A stretch of DNA of 64,000 nt from Hyphomonadaceae bacterium (GTDB lineage: Bacteria; Pseudomonadota; Alphaproteobacteria; Caulobacterales; Hyphomonadaceae), in NCBI GenBank assembly GCA_016714495.1, contig JADKDU010000012.1, positions 1 to 64,000 of the forward strand. The letters run 5' to 3'. The position numbers and the translations under genes are program-made. Under the pieces are notes generated by a model that saw nothing but the letters and a program-made list of their open reading frames with translations, did not search any database and was not told where the DNA came from. Below, piece by piece: positions 8,168 through 16,861 of this stretch (position 1 is its first letter; each line of letters starts with the position of its first letter).

Positions 8168-9205
8168 ATGCGAGCCTTGATAGGAAGTCTGGTTCTGGCG
8201 ACGGCGCTGTTCGCTGGCGGTTGTGGCGGAGCGCAGACCGATGCCCCGAAGGCAGAGCAGGGTGCTTCGCCCGCGGCGCTGACAATCGCCGAGCGAACTG
8301 TGCCCGATTTCCGCATGGTTTCGGCCGTCCTGACCAATCGCGATGTAGGCGATGCGCGCGCCCGAATTGGCGGTCGCATAACGCAGATACTCGTGAAGGA
8401 AGGCGAGAAAGTCCGAGCCGGGCAGGTCGTCGCGGTTATTGGTGATGATCGCATCTCGCTTGAGGCCGACGCGGCCGGCGCGGCGGTCAGAGCAGCTGAA
8501 GCGACCAGCCAGCAAGCCCAGCAGGATTTGCAGCGGGCTGAGCGCCTCTTTTCCAGTGGCGCCATTTCCCAGGCAGCCATCGACCAGGCGCGATCCGGAG
8601 CGAAGGCGGCCGAGGCCCAACTTCAGGCCGCGCGCGCCCAGGCGGGCGCCGCTCGCGCACTGAACAGCCAGGGACAGGTTGTTGCTCCATCCACAGGCGA
8701 AGTGACCCGCATTCCATCTCCCCGCGGAGCAGTCATCATGCCCGGCGAGGTGGTGGTGCAGATTACGACTGGCGCCCCCGTTCTCCGCATCGAATTGCCC
8801 GAGTCCGAAGCTGCAAACCTGAAGCAGGGCGAGTCCATCCGCTTCCTGGCTGACGACAGCGAAGAGCCGAGGTTCGCCACCATTCGTCAGGTCTATCCTG
8901 CTGTAAGTTCGGGTCGCGTGATGGCTGACATCGACGCGTCGGGCATTGATCGCCAGCTTGTCGGCGGCCGCGTCCGCGTCATGGCGCCCGCCGGCGAGCG
9001 CGTGGCGATTGTGATACCGGACGCTTACATCGATACCCGCTACGGGGCGGACTATGCGCGCCTCAGCCGCAAGGGCGGAATCGTTATTGAAGTGCCGGTG
9101 CAGCGAGGATCGCGCGTTCCGCTTCAGGACATGCCCGATGGCGTCGAAATCCTGTCGGGTCTGCGCGCCGGAGATGTCATCCTGCCGGTGGAGCGCGCAT
9201 CGTGA
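8168..9205 (+). CDS. RND efflux periplasmic adaptor lipoprotein
   Basis: Membrane-fusion subunit linking an inner-membrane RND pump to an outer-membrane channel. It begins with a lipoprotein signal (MRALIGSLVLATALFAGGC; lipobox AGGC). A biotinyl-lipoyl-like barrel half follows (ARIGGRITQILVKEGEKV), then an alanine/glutamine-rich coiled-coil hairpin, the second barrel half (VVAPSTGEVTRI) and beta-barrel domains. The frame is open from a GTG at 8156; the ATG at 8168 was chosen because it starts the signal peptide and has GGGA six bases upstream. About 345 residues. It overlaps the pump gene by 4 bp. The substrate is unknown; the location suggests export of a sulfur-stress compound. Confidence 0.85.
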   Translation: MRALIGSLVLATALFAGGCGGAQTDAPKAEQGASPAALTIAERTVPDFRMVSAVLTNRDVGDARARIGGRITQILVKEGEKVRAGQVVAVIGDDRISLEADAAGAAVRAAEATSQQAQQDLQRAERLFSSGAISQAAIDQARSGAKAAEAQLQAARAQAGAARALNSQGQVVAPSTGEVTRIPSPRGAVIMPGEVVVQITTGAPVLRIELPESEAANLKQGESIRFLADDSEEPRFATIRQVYPAVSSGRVMADIDASGIDRQLVGGRVRVMAPAGERVAIVIPDAYIDTRYGADYARLSRKGGIVIEVPVQRGSRVPLQDMPDGVEILSGLRAGDVILPVERAS

Positions 9206-12200
9206 AACTCGGCATTTCGGGTAAGCTGACCGAGGCGACCATCCGGTCGCCGCTGACGCCGCTCTTCCTGCTTACGGCGATCGCGCTTGGCTTGTTGGCG
9301 CTGTTTACGATCCCGCGTGAGGAAGAACCTCAGATCAGCGTGCCGATGGTGGACATTGCCGTCCGTGCCGACGGTCTCAAGGCGCCCGATGCTGCCGAAC
9401 TGATCACCAAGCCGCTCGAGACCATCGTCAAGGCCATCGACGGCGTCGAGCATGTTTACAGCCAGACGCAGGATGATGGCGTCCTCGTCACGGCCCGCTT
9501 CAAGGTTGGGACGGAGCGCGACGATGCAATCCTGCGCATCCACGAGCGCATCCGCGCGAACTACGACAAAATTCCCACCGGCATTCCCGAGCCTCTGATC
9601 GTCGGGCGCGGCATCAGCGACGTCCCCATCGTCGTGATTACGCTTGCTCCCGAAGCGGCAGCCGCGGATCGCTGGAACGACCAGGCGCTTTATCTGGTCG
9701 CAGAGGAACTGCAGACCGAACTGGCCAAGGTCCAGGACGTTGGTCTCACCTTCATCGTTGGCGGTCGTCCTCAGGAAATCCGGATCTCGCCAGATCCGGG
9801 CCGCATGGCGCTTTACGGCGTCCCACTGAAATCGGTCATCGACACCGTCAGCAGCGCTAACGCCTCCTTCCCGGCGGGCGACCTGCGCAGCGTCGACAAG
9901 GTCCAGTCCGTTGCTGTCGGCAGCACGATTGATACGGTTTCGGAGCTTGAGCTTCTCTCGATCCGCGCCGCCGACGGACGCACCGTCTATCTCCGGGACG
10001 TGGCGGACATTTCCCTGGGCGCGCGTGAAGATCAGGCCCGAGCCTGGCGCTTCAGCCACGAAGCCGATGCTGTGCGAATGGCTCCGGCCGTAAGCCTCGC
10101 CATCGCCAAACGCGACGGGGCAAATGCAGTTGTGGTTTCCCAGGCAATCGAGCAGCGCCTCCACCAACTGGAAGGCAAACTCATTCCAGAGGGCGTTTCG
10201 GCGAACATCTCACGCAACTATGGCGAGACAGCGAACGAGAAAGCCAACGAGCTTCTGTTCCATCTTGCGCTCGCTACCATAAGCATCGTCATCCTGATCG
10301 GCTTCGCGATTGGCGTGCGCGAGGCGATCGTCACAGCCTTCGTCATCCCGACCACCATCCTGCTAACCCTCTTCGCGTCCAATCTGATGGGCTACACGAT
10401 CAACCGGGTCAGCCTGTTCGCGCTGATCTTCTCGATCGGCATCCTCGTCGACGACGCCATCGTGGTGATCGAGAACATCGCGCGCCACTGGGCCATGAAC
10501 GATGGCCGCTCGCGCTATCAGGCTGCCATCGAGGCCGTGGCCGAGGTCGGAAACCCCACGATCGTGGCAACGCTGACGGTCGTCGCCGCACTCCTGCCCA
10601 TGATGTTCGTGTCCGGCCTCATGGGGCCGTACATGGCGCCGATCCCTGCAAACGCTTCAGCAGCGATGCTGTTCTCGTTCTTCGTCGCGATGGTTCTGGC
10701 GCCTTGGCTCATGGTTCGCTTCGCCCGCAAAACACTAGCCCATGGTGGGGAAGGGCTCGGTGGGCATGATACTGATGGCGGCAAACTCGGCCGCCTCTAC
10801 CGCAAGGTTGCGACGCCGATCATTGCTTCCCGCAAGGCTTCGGTGATCTTCCTGATTGTCGTCGGCGTGGTGACCATTGCCGCCTGCGCTCTCTTCGCAA
10901 CCAAGACCGTGCGCGTGAAGTTGCTGCCCTTCGACAACAAGTCCGAGCTTCAAGTTGTCGTCGATCTTGCCCGAAGGCGCGACCATGGAGGCAACGGAAC
11001 GTGTCCTGATCGATGCTGCGGGCATCGTTAGCACCATGCCGGAAGTGCTCGCGTCCGACGCCTATGCCGGCACGGCGTCCCCATTCAATTTCAACGGCCT
11101 CGTTCGTCACTACTACCTGCGTAACAAGCCGGAGATGGGTGACCTTCAGGTCACGCTCGCGCCGAAGGACAAGCGCAGCAGATCGAGCCATGAGGTTGCC
11201 CTGGACATGCGCCAGCGTCTCAAGGCGCTTGAGTTGTCGGAAGGGACATCCGTCAAGGTTGTCGAAGTCCCGCCAGGGCCGCCGGTGCTTGCGACCCTGT
11301 TGGCCGAAATCTACGGGCCTGATGCGGAGACCCGCCGTGCCGTCGCAACCGAAGTCCGAAAGATCTTCAACAGCGTTCCCTACATCGTCGATACTGACGA
11401 CAGCTTCGGCCAGCAGCGTCCGCGTCTTCGTTTGACGCCAGACCGGTCGCAGATGGACTTCTTCGGCGTTGCTGAAGGTGACGTTATGCAGTCCATCGCG
11501 GTCACGCTGAACGGTCAGGCCATTGGCTATTCCCATCGCGGGGAAGGGCGCAATCCGATCGGCATCGCGGTCCGCTTGCCACAGTCAGCTCGCACCTGGT
11601 CAAAGGGGCTGGCGGCAATGCCAGTCGCTCAGGCGGCTGACGGGTCACGTCTCGTTGAAATGGGCGAGCTTGTTCAGGCGCGAGACGAGATCGGTAGCTA
11701 TCCGATCTTCCGGCGCGATGGTCTGGCCGCTGAGATGGTTATGGCCGACCTGGCCGGCGCTTATGAGGCGCCAATTTACGGCATGCTCGACGTGCAGGCG
11801 GCGATCGAAGCCCACGCCTGGGGCGCTCTACCCAAGCCAGCGATCAGTCTGTACGGCCAGCCGGACAATGAAGCCAAACCGACGTTGCTGTGGGATGGCG
11901 AATGGGAGATCACCTATGTCACGTTCCGCGACATGGGCGCTGCATTCGCGGTCGCCATCTTCGGCATCTACGTCCTCGTCGTTGCCCAGTTCAAATCGTT
12001 CCGTCTGCCGCTGGTGATTCTTACGCCGATACCGCTCACACTGATTGGGATCGTGATCGGCCACGTCCTGTTCAACGCGCCGTTCACAGCCACGTCGATG
12101 ATCGGCTTCATCGCGTTGGCGGGGATCATCGTTCGCAACTCGATCCTGCTGGTAGACTTCATCCGGCATTCGAAGGACACCGACAGGCCGCTGCGCGATG

Positions 12201-12466
12201 TTCTGCTTGAAGCCGGTGCGATCAGGTTCAAGCCGATCCTGCTGACCGCGCTTGCTGCGATGATCGGGGCCGCAGTGATCCTGAGTGACCCAATCTTCCA
12301 GGGGCTTGCCATCTCGTTGTTGTTTGGTCTTGCGTCATCAACGCTTCTGACGGTGCTCGTGATCCCTGCGATCTATGTCGCGATGCGCGATGATGGTCGG
12401 CCGCTCTCGACGTCCGCGCCAACCAAAATTCAACCAACTGCTTCGGTCACAGAGGCTGTGACTTGA
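9202..12466 (+). pseudogene. RND-family inner-membrane efflux pump, one-base insertion near 10968
   Basis: Proton-driven trimeric exporter. The first half (9202 to about 10968) shows the N-terminal helix, porter domains, and transmembrane segments with the RND signature around LIFSIGILVDDAIVVIENIARH, which includes the proton-relay DD pair. The second half continues in the +1 frame from about 10968 (LPEGATMEATERVLI) to 12466 with the remaining porter domain and helices (GIIVRNSILLVDFI). An extra T in CTTGCCC explains the shift. Restored length is about 1087 residues, normal for the family. It starts with GTG overlapping the adaptor stop. The membrane segments after the shift are intact, so a read error is plausible. 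Confidence 0.85.
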
Positions 12467-12522
12467 GATCTGCGGCAGGCATCACCTGTATCGGAAATGC
12501 GTGCCGCCAAAAGGAGACTGAA

Positions 12523-12960
12523 ATGAGCAAGCGGCCCGTTGTGGAAGCTCTGAAGAACGTTCTGGCGGACAATTATGCGCTGTACCTGAAGACTCAGAAT
12601 TATCACTGGAATGTCGAGGGCGCCAACTTCAGAGGCCTGCATCTGCTTTTTGAGGAACAGTATACGGATCTGACGACTGCGATCGATACGGTCGCCGAAT
12701 TGATCCGTGGGCTCGGAGAAAAGGCGCCTGGAACGTTCGAGGCCTATGCGCGCGCAACATCTATCAAGCCAGGTAGCGAAAGCGCTTCCGCCGAACAAAT
12801 GGTCGCCGAACTTCGCGAAGACCAGGCACTGATCCAGAAAACGCTGCAGGCTGCGCTAGAGGCGGCGCAGACGGAAAGCGACGAGGTGGTGGCGGGCTTC
12901 ATGATTGAACGCCTCACTGTGCATCGCAAGGCGGCGTGGATGCTCAAGAGCAGCATCTGA
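12523..12960 (+). CDS. dps: Dps-family iron-storage DNA-protecting protein
   Basis: A 145-residue ferritin-fold protein that assembles dodecamers, oxidises Fe(II) with peroxide and can coat DNA in starvation. The ferroxidase motif is recognisable (NYHWNVEGANF...HLLFEEQYTDL: His, then Asp/Glu ligands), and the C-terminal helix carries HRKAAWMLKS. The ATG is preceded by AAGGAG at optimal distance. It is a single gene after the RND pump with a 56-bp gap, probably its own transcription unit. Confidence 0.9.
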   Translation: MSKRPVVEALKNVLADNYALYLKTQNYHWNVEGANFRGLHLLFEEQYTDLTTAIDTVAELIRGLGEKAPGTFEAYARATSIKPGSESASAEQMVAELREDQALIQKTLQAALEAAQTESDEVVAGFMIERLTVHRKAAWMLKSSI

Positions 12961-12986
12961 ATGCGGATCTCTATCCGCCATCTGTG

Positions 12987-13073
12987 CTGGAGTTCGAGAC
13001 AAGCCCCGACGAGCCGAAGCGGCTGTTGATCGAACCGGGCGTCGGCTATCGATTTGTCCAACTACATGGTTGA
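12987..13073 (+). pseudogene. C-terminal scrap of an OmpR/KdpE-type response regulator
   Basis: The last 28 codons before a TGA read LEFETSPDEPKRLLIEP, then GVGYRFVQ. This is the end of the winged-helix DNA-binding domain of OmpR-family regulators, and the PxxPxxLxxEPGVGYRF pattern is closest to KdpE. No receiver domain or remaining winged helix precedes it: dps ends only 26 bp upstream. The rest of the gene has therefore been lost, probably by deletion next to the integration site. Confidence 0.6.
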
Positions 13074-13382
13074 AGTTGGCCGTCTCGATGCAAGACGTTG
13101 CGGCCGGCGTAGCGGGGCCGAGTCTTCAATTCGCCTGTATTCAACCAGCCGAGCGCAGGTCGAGCGCGAACGACCCGCAGCGGCTTGCAGAACTTAATCG
13201 AGCCGATCGCGGGCGAGCATTCATGCTATATGTCGCGCCGGTGCTTCCAATGTGCTTCCAAGCTCAATGAAGGCTCCCGTATTTGTAGGCAAACGATATG
13301 CGGACCCTCGCACTCGGTTGAATCGAGTAGTCCGCGCGTGGCCGAAGCGACCAATAAAAAACAGCAAAAACAAAGTGTTAGA
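13074..13382. other. Non-coding left flank of the integration site
   Basis: About 309 bases with no convincing gene. The right part is AT-rich for this genome (AATAAAAAACAGCAAAAAC near 13350-13368), as is usual beside recombination cores, and one copy of the GTGCTTCC-type repeat lies at 13239-13259. I see nothing else in it. Confidence 0.6.
13239..13259. repeat. Integrase arm-like direct repeat, left copy
   Basis: CGGTGCTTCC-A-ATGTGCTTCC is internally two GTGCTTCC units 11 bp apart. It recurs at 13567-13587 with one mismatch. Paired short repeats around a tRNA core resemble arm-type binding sites of tyrosine recombinases. Confidence 0.5.
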
Positions 13383-13427
13383 TGGTGCTGCCTAGGTGAC
13401 TTGAACACCTGACCCCCGCATTACGAA
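13383..13427 (-). other. Attachment-site core: 3' part of a tRNA-Thr(CGU) gene
   Basis: Read on the minus strand, these 45 bases give an anticodon loop TTCGTAA (anticodon CGU), anticodon 3' stem TGCGG, variable loop GGGTC, T arm AGGTG-TTCAAGT-CACCT with perfect pairing, acceptor strand AGGCAGC, and ACCA. The bases beyond 13427 cannot form the 5' half, so this is a displaced 3' end and not a working tRNA. The 3' end faces left, so host DNA should lie to the left and the mobile element to the right, where the recombinase gene is. Confidence 0.8.
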
Positions 13428-13441
13428 CGGCGCCGGGCCGT

Positions 13442-13541
13442 GTTTCTCCCTGTTTCCACTATTTAGCACGCGTGTCAGATTCTGCCAATAATTCCTCGCT
13501 CTAGAGGCGATTGGCAGCGACATGCGTTTCCTCCTGTTTCC
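13442..13541. repeat. Pair of TTTCC-rich direct repeats beside the recombinase gene
   Basis: GTTTCTCCCTGTTTCC at 13442-13457 recurs as GTTTCCTCCTGTTTCC at 13526-13541 (two mismatches). Each is two TTTC(C) units about 11 bp apart, the same architecture as the GTGCTTCC repeats. Candidate arm-type recombinase sites. Confidence 0.4.
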
Positions 13542-13566
13542 TCAAATCACCCCGGATTCCCCGTCA

Positions 13567-13587
13567 CGGTGCTTCCGATGTGCTTCC
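13567..13587. repeat. Integrase arm-like direct repeat, right copy
   Basis: CGGTGCTTCC-G-ATGTGCTTCC matches 13239-13259 in 20 of 21 positions. It is followed at 13594-13605 by GACCCCCGCATT, which also occurs within the tRNA core at 13411-13422. It lies 47 bp upstream of the recombinase start. Confidence 0.5.
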
Positions 13588-13634
13588 GGATTTGACCCCC
13601 GCATTGTTGTGCGGCTGTTGTTCGGAGCCGCCGC

Positions 13635-14953
13635 GTGAAGCTGATCAAACGCAACATTGATGCGATCGAGAAGCCCGAAAAGGACCTCTACCTTTTCGAC
13701 GATGACCTCGCGGGTTTCGGCCTCCGGGTTTATCCGACCGGACGAAAGGTGTTCATCGCGCAGTACCGGGTCGGCGGTGGTCGAGGGAGCCGCCAGCGTC
13801 GCTACACGTTGGGGGTCTTCGGGAAGATCACTGCGGACGAAGCCCGGACCAAGGCGAAGGACGTCCTCGCGCGTGCTCATTTGGGAGAGGACACCGCCGA
13901 AGAACGGGACAAGGTGCGCCGCTCCCAAACGGTCGCCCAACTCATCGATGCCTGGTCGGTCGACGGCGCGCTCAACAACCGACGGACCGGGGTGAGGCGG
14001 AAGCAGGTCAATATCGACCAAGACGTCGCCCTGGCCAACCACCACATCCGTCCCCTGATCGGCCGCCGAACGGTCGAGAGCCTGGTGAAAGGCGACATCC
14101 AGCGCGTGCGCACCCAGATCGCGACGGGCGAGTCCAAGACCAAGCGCAAGGGGCGCAAGCGGGGCCTGATCAAGGTCACGGGCGGGGAGGGCACCGCGAC
14201 CCGAACAATCCGGCTCTTCTCCTCGATCCTGTCCTATGCGGTCGATGCCGGGATGATCGAGCGTAACCCGGCGCTCGGTATCAAGCTCGCTCCCTCAGGA
14301 CAGCGGCACCGCTATCTGTCGCCTCAGGAGCTGAAGCGCCTGGGCGAAGTTCTGGACCAACCGGCTGCCTCCGAGACGGCGGGTACTGCAGCCACCATCA
14401 TCCGCCTGCTGGTCCTGACCGGCGCACGCCGCGGCGAGATCGAAGGATTGAAGTGGTCTGAGGTGGACTTCAACTTCGGCATGCTTCGGAAGGAGACCAG
14501 CAAGACAGGCGCGAAGGTCATCCCGCTGGGCAGGGCCGCACCAGATCTCGAAGGCCAGCGCCAATGGACTTCCAGCAACCAGGTCTGGGTATTTCCCGCC
14601 CAGAAGGGGGGCGGACATTTCGACGGTTTGAGCAAGGAGTGGGGCGTATTCGCCGAGAAGCAGGCATTGAGGACGTTCGTGTTCACGATCTCCGCCACAC
14701 CTTCGCGAGCATAGGGGCAGGGGGTGGCGTTGGTCTGCCTCTCATTGGCGGCATCTTGGGACATCGGCAGGCTTCCACGACGCAGCGGTACGCGCACCTC
14801 GCCGATACGCCGCTAAGAGCAGCAGCCGACTTTATTGGCGCCGAGATCGCCGCTTCGCTGGAGTCGAAACGCCAGCGTCCAATACCGAAGCCGCTCGAAC
14901 AAATGTTGCTACTTGGCGAATCGAGTGGTCATTCGGGCTTATCGCCTCGATGA
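13635..14953 (+). pseudogene. P4-type tyrosine recombinase (integrase), one-base deletion near 14660
   Basis: Site-specific recombinase of the family that inserts into tRNA genes. It starts at a GTG (VKLIKRNIDAIEKPEKDLYL) with the N-terminal DUF4102-like arm-binding domain, then a SAM-like core-binding domain (QTVAQLIDAW). The catalytic domain carries the first Arg in GARRGEIEGLKWSEVD. The frame is lost after FAEK; in the -1 frame it resumes with AGIEDVRVHDLRHTFAS (His-x-x-Arg), LGHRQASTTQRYAHL (His and the nucleophile Tyr). One missing G near 14660 accounts for this. Restored length is about 439 residues. If the deletion is real the element could not move itself; a read error is equally possible. 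Confidence 0.88.
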
Positions 14954-14971
14954 CGCCATTCGACTGTTTTT

Positions 14972-15138
14972 GGCCGAGGCTGTGTGAAAACGCGTGAGCG
15001 CCGACTTTGCGAGGTGGGAACTTGCGTTGAGCGTCCCGCTAGTACTTCGAGGCGAATGACGTCTCGCGAATAGACTTGGCGTACGCAATTTCATTTCGCC
15101 GCTTTTCGGCGCTTCTGCGTTTCCACACAGCCTCGGCC
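14972..15138. mobile_element. 167-bp mini-element bounded by 22-bp terminal inverted repeats
   Basis: The left end GGCCGAGGCTGTGTGAAAAC (14972-14991, continuing GC) is repeated inverted at 15117-15138 with one mismatch in 22. The interior is too short for a transposase; on the minus strand it carries what may be the last codons of one (KRRSAEKRRNEIAYAKS). It looks like an internally deleted insertion sequence or MITE. No target-site duplication is obvious, and no transposase of the same family is present in the window. Confidence 0.6.
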
Positions 15139-15158
15139 CAATGCAGACTGTCGTGTGC

Positions 15159-15569
15159 CTAACGAAGCTCACGCGCATCAGGAAAGTTCGAAGTATCCCC
15201 CATTGGCAGGATGACCTCGCGTACAGCGCCCTTGCGGCGGTCGATGGCGAAGATCGTGCGGCCTTCTGCGAAAGTGAAGGCCTGTCCTTCGGCTTCGACA
15301 TCAATGGTGGCGACATGGATCAGTGAGGGCCCCATCACGGGCTTCGCCAGCACGTACATTTCGGGGCGGTCGTGGCCTAGGATGTAGAGGAGGCCGTCAG
15401 GGCCGATTGCGCCGCCGGAGGCCGCATAGGGCGCCATGCGTTCAACCACCTGCTTCGGGAAGCCGCTGTCCGCCGCCGTCACCTTGGAAAGCCTCTTTCC
15501 GGGCAAATCGTAGAAGGTAGCGAGGATTCCGAGCGCAGAGACGGATGCTAGCCCGTCCAATCGAGGCAT
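15159..15569 (-). CDS. Unrecognised protein, probable beta-propeller C-terminal part
   Basis: 136 residues; an in-frame TGA immediately precedes the ATG at 15569. The sequence has repeated beta-rich segments such as GAIGPDGLLYILGHDRPEMY and HVATIDVEAEGQAFTF, then TIFAIDRRKGAVREV. These resemble blades of SMP-30 or YncE-like propellers, but the protein is far too short for a whole propeller and has no signal peptide. It may be the surviving end of a longer gene, as it sits beside the mini-element. Function unknown. Confidence 0.45.
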   Translation of the reverse strand: MPRLDGLASVSALGILATFYDLPGKRLSKVTAADSGFPKQVVERMAPYAASGGAIGPDGLLYILGHDRPEMYVLAKPVMGPSLIHVATIDVEAEGQAFTFAEGRTIFAIDRRKGAVREVILPMGDTSNFPDARELR

Positions 15570-15761
15570 TCACCGGAGCCGGCCTATCGTCCACGCGCGA
15601 AGTGCCGTGCTTCTCGAAACCTTGACCGTTTTGAACTAGAGTTTTTGCTTGTACTTTCCCAGGCTGTCTGGAGCAGGCCACAGGGCGCGCCCCTAGGTCG
15701 AGCGCACGGCGCTGAGGCCAAGCAAGCCGGCATCTAGTCAACAAGACGGCTCTCACCAATC

Positions 15762-16859
15762 TTATTGCGTCCTCGCTCGAAACATCCAGGCCGCAGCGGG
15801 CAAGGTGATGCTCGCGATAATGATGAGCGGAGCGGTATTGCTCAGGATTTCCAGAGCCGGCATGTCTTTCAGGAACACGCCGTGCACGATCACCAGGAAG
15901 TGCCGCAGTGGGTTGATCATGGTGAACGCCTGCAACCACTCGGGCATATTTTCGACCGGCGCGCCAAAGCCGGACAACATGATGGCCGGAGCGATGAAGG
16001 CGAACGCCCCGATGATAGCTTGCTGCTGCGTTGCAGAAATCGCAGATATGAAAAGACCCACTCCGAGAACGGCCGCCAGGAAGAACACCATCGCGAGATA
16101 GAGCAGCGGCAGCGATCCCAAGAGGGGCACGCCCAATGCAAACACGGCCAAGGCTATGAAAATCGTGCCTTGCGCTGCGCTGATGAGAAAACCTGGCGCA
16201 ACCTTGCCAAGCATGATCTCGGTCTGATTTAGCGGCGACACCAGCAACTGGTCGAAGGTCCCAAGTTCACGTTCGCGGGCGATCGAGAGCGTGGTCACAA
16301 CGATGGCAGTGAGCATGGTGATCATCGCGAGTAGCGCTGGAACCATGAACCAGCGATAGACAAGGTTCGGATTGAACCAGTGGCGTACCACCCCGTCGGT
16401 CAAAACGGGGAGGGGGCGTGCCGTCGCGCCGACGCCTGCTACGATCCGGTTGATATACCCGAACAGAATCTGGGCGGCGTTTGCGCGCCGACCATCGAGT
16501 ACGATTTGGGCGTGAGCGGTGCGACCCGCTTCGATGTCGCGGGAGAAGTCTTGTGGGATATGGATAGCGGCAAGAGCCCGGCCGCTGTCGATGACGTCCG
16601 TGATCTCACCGACGCTTGAAAGCACAATCACCTCGTCGAACGTAGAGCTCGCCTCGATACGAGCGACGATTTCGCGTCCCCACCGGCCGTGGTCCAAGTT
16701 GACGATGGCTATGTCGACGTTGCGCACTTCGAGTGTGGCCGCGAAGGTGAAGATGAAGAGCTGGATGAGTGGGGGCGCGACCAGCACCAAGCGCCCCCGC
16801 GGATCTCGCGTGAGCGCCAGTAGCTCTTTGACGATCAGCGAGAGAATGCGCGCCCACAT
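15762..16859 (-). CDS. ybhR: ABC-2 type efflux permease (YbhR-like)
   Basis: A 365-residue inner-membrane permease: one N-terminal helix (PPLIQLFIFTFAATL), a large periplasmic loop of about 130 residues with DGRRANAAQILFGYINRIV, then five helices ending near the C terminus. It starts at ATG 16859 (MWARILSLIVKELLALTRDP), 2 bp after the stop of the sister permease, so a longer open frame upstream is ignored. It pairs with the next gene and the double ATPase to form a YbhFSR-type drug or cation exporter. Confidence 0.85.
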   Translation of the reverse strand: MWARILSLIVKELLALTRDPRGRLVLVAPPLIQLFIFTFAATLEVRNVDIAIVNLDHGRWGREIVARIEASSTFDEVIVLSSVGEITDVIDSGRALAAIHIPQDFSRDIEAGRTAHAQIVLDGRRANAAQILFGYINRIVAGVGATARPLPVLTDGVVRHWFNPNLVYRWFMVPALLAMITMLTAIVVTTLSIARERELGTFDQLLVSPLNQTEIMLGKVAPGFLISAAQGTIFIALAVFALGVPLLGSLPLLYLAMVFFLAAVLGVGLFISAISATQQQAIIGAFAFIAPAIMLSGFGAPVENMPEWLQAFTMINPLRHFLVIVHGVFLKDMPALEILSNTAPLIIIASITLPAAAWMFRARTQ

Positions 16860-16861
16860 CG

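Noticed and set aside
9124..10167. Minus-strand open frame of 347 codons
   Set aside because: Antisense to the RND pump; Asp/Arg-rich translation with no recognisable fold.
14939..15316. Minus-strand open frame of 125 codons as a gene across the mini-element
   Set aside because: It crosses both inverted repeats and overlaps the better-supported 15159-15569 frame; more likely chance.
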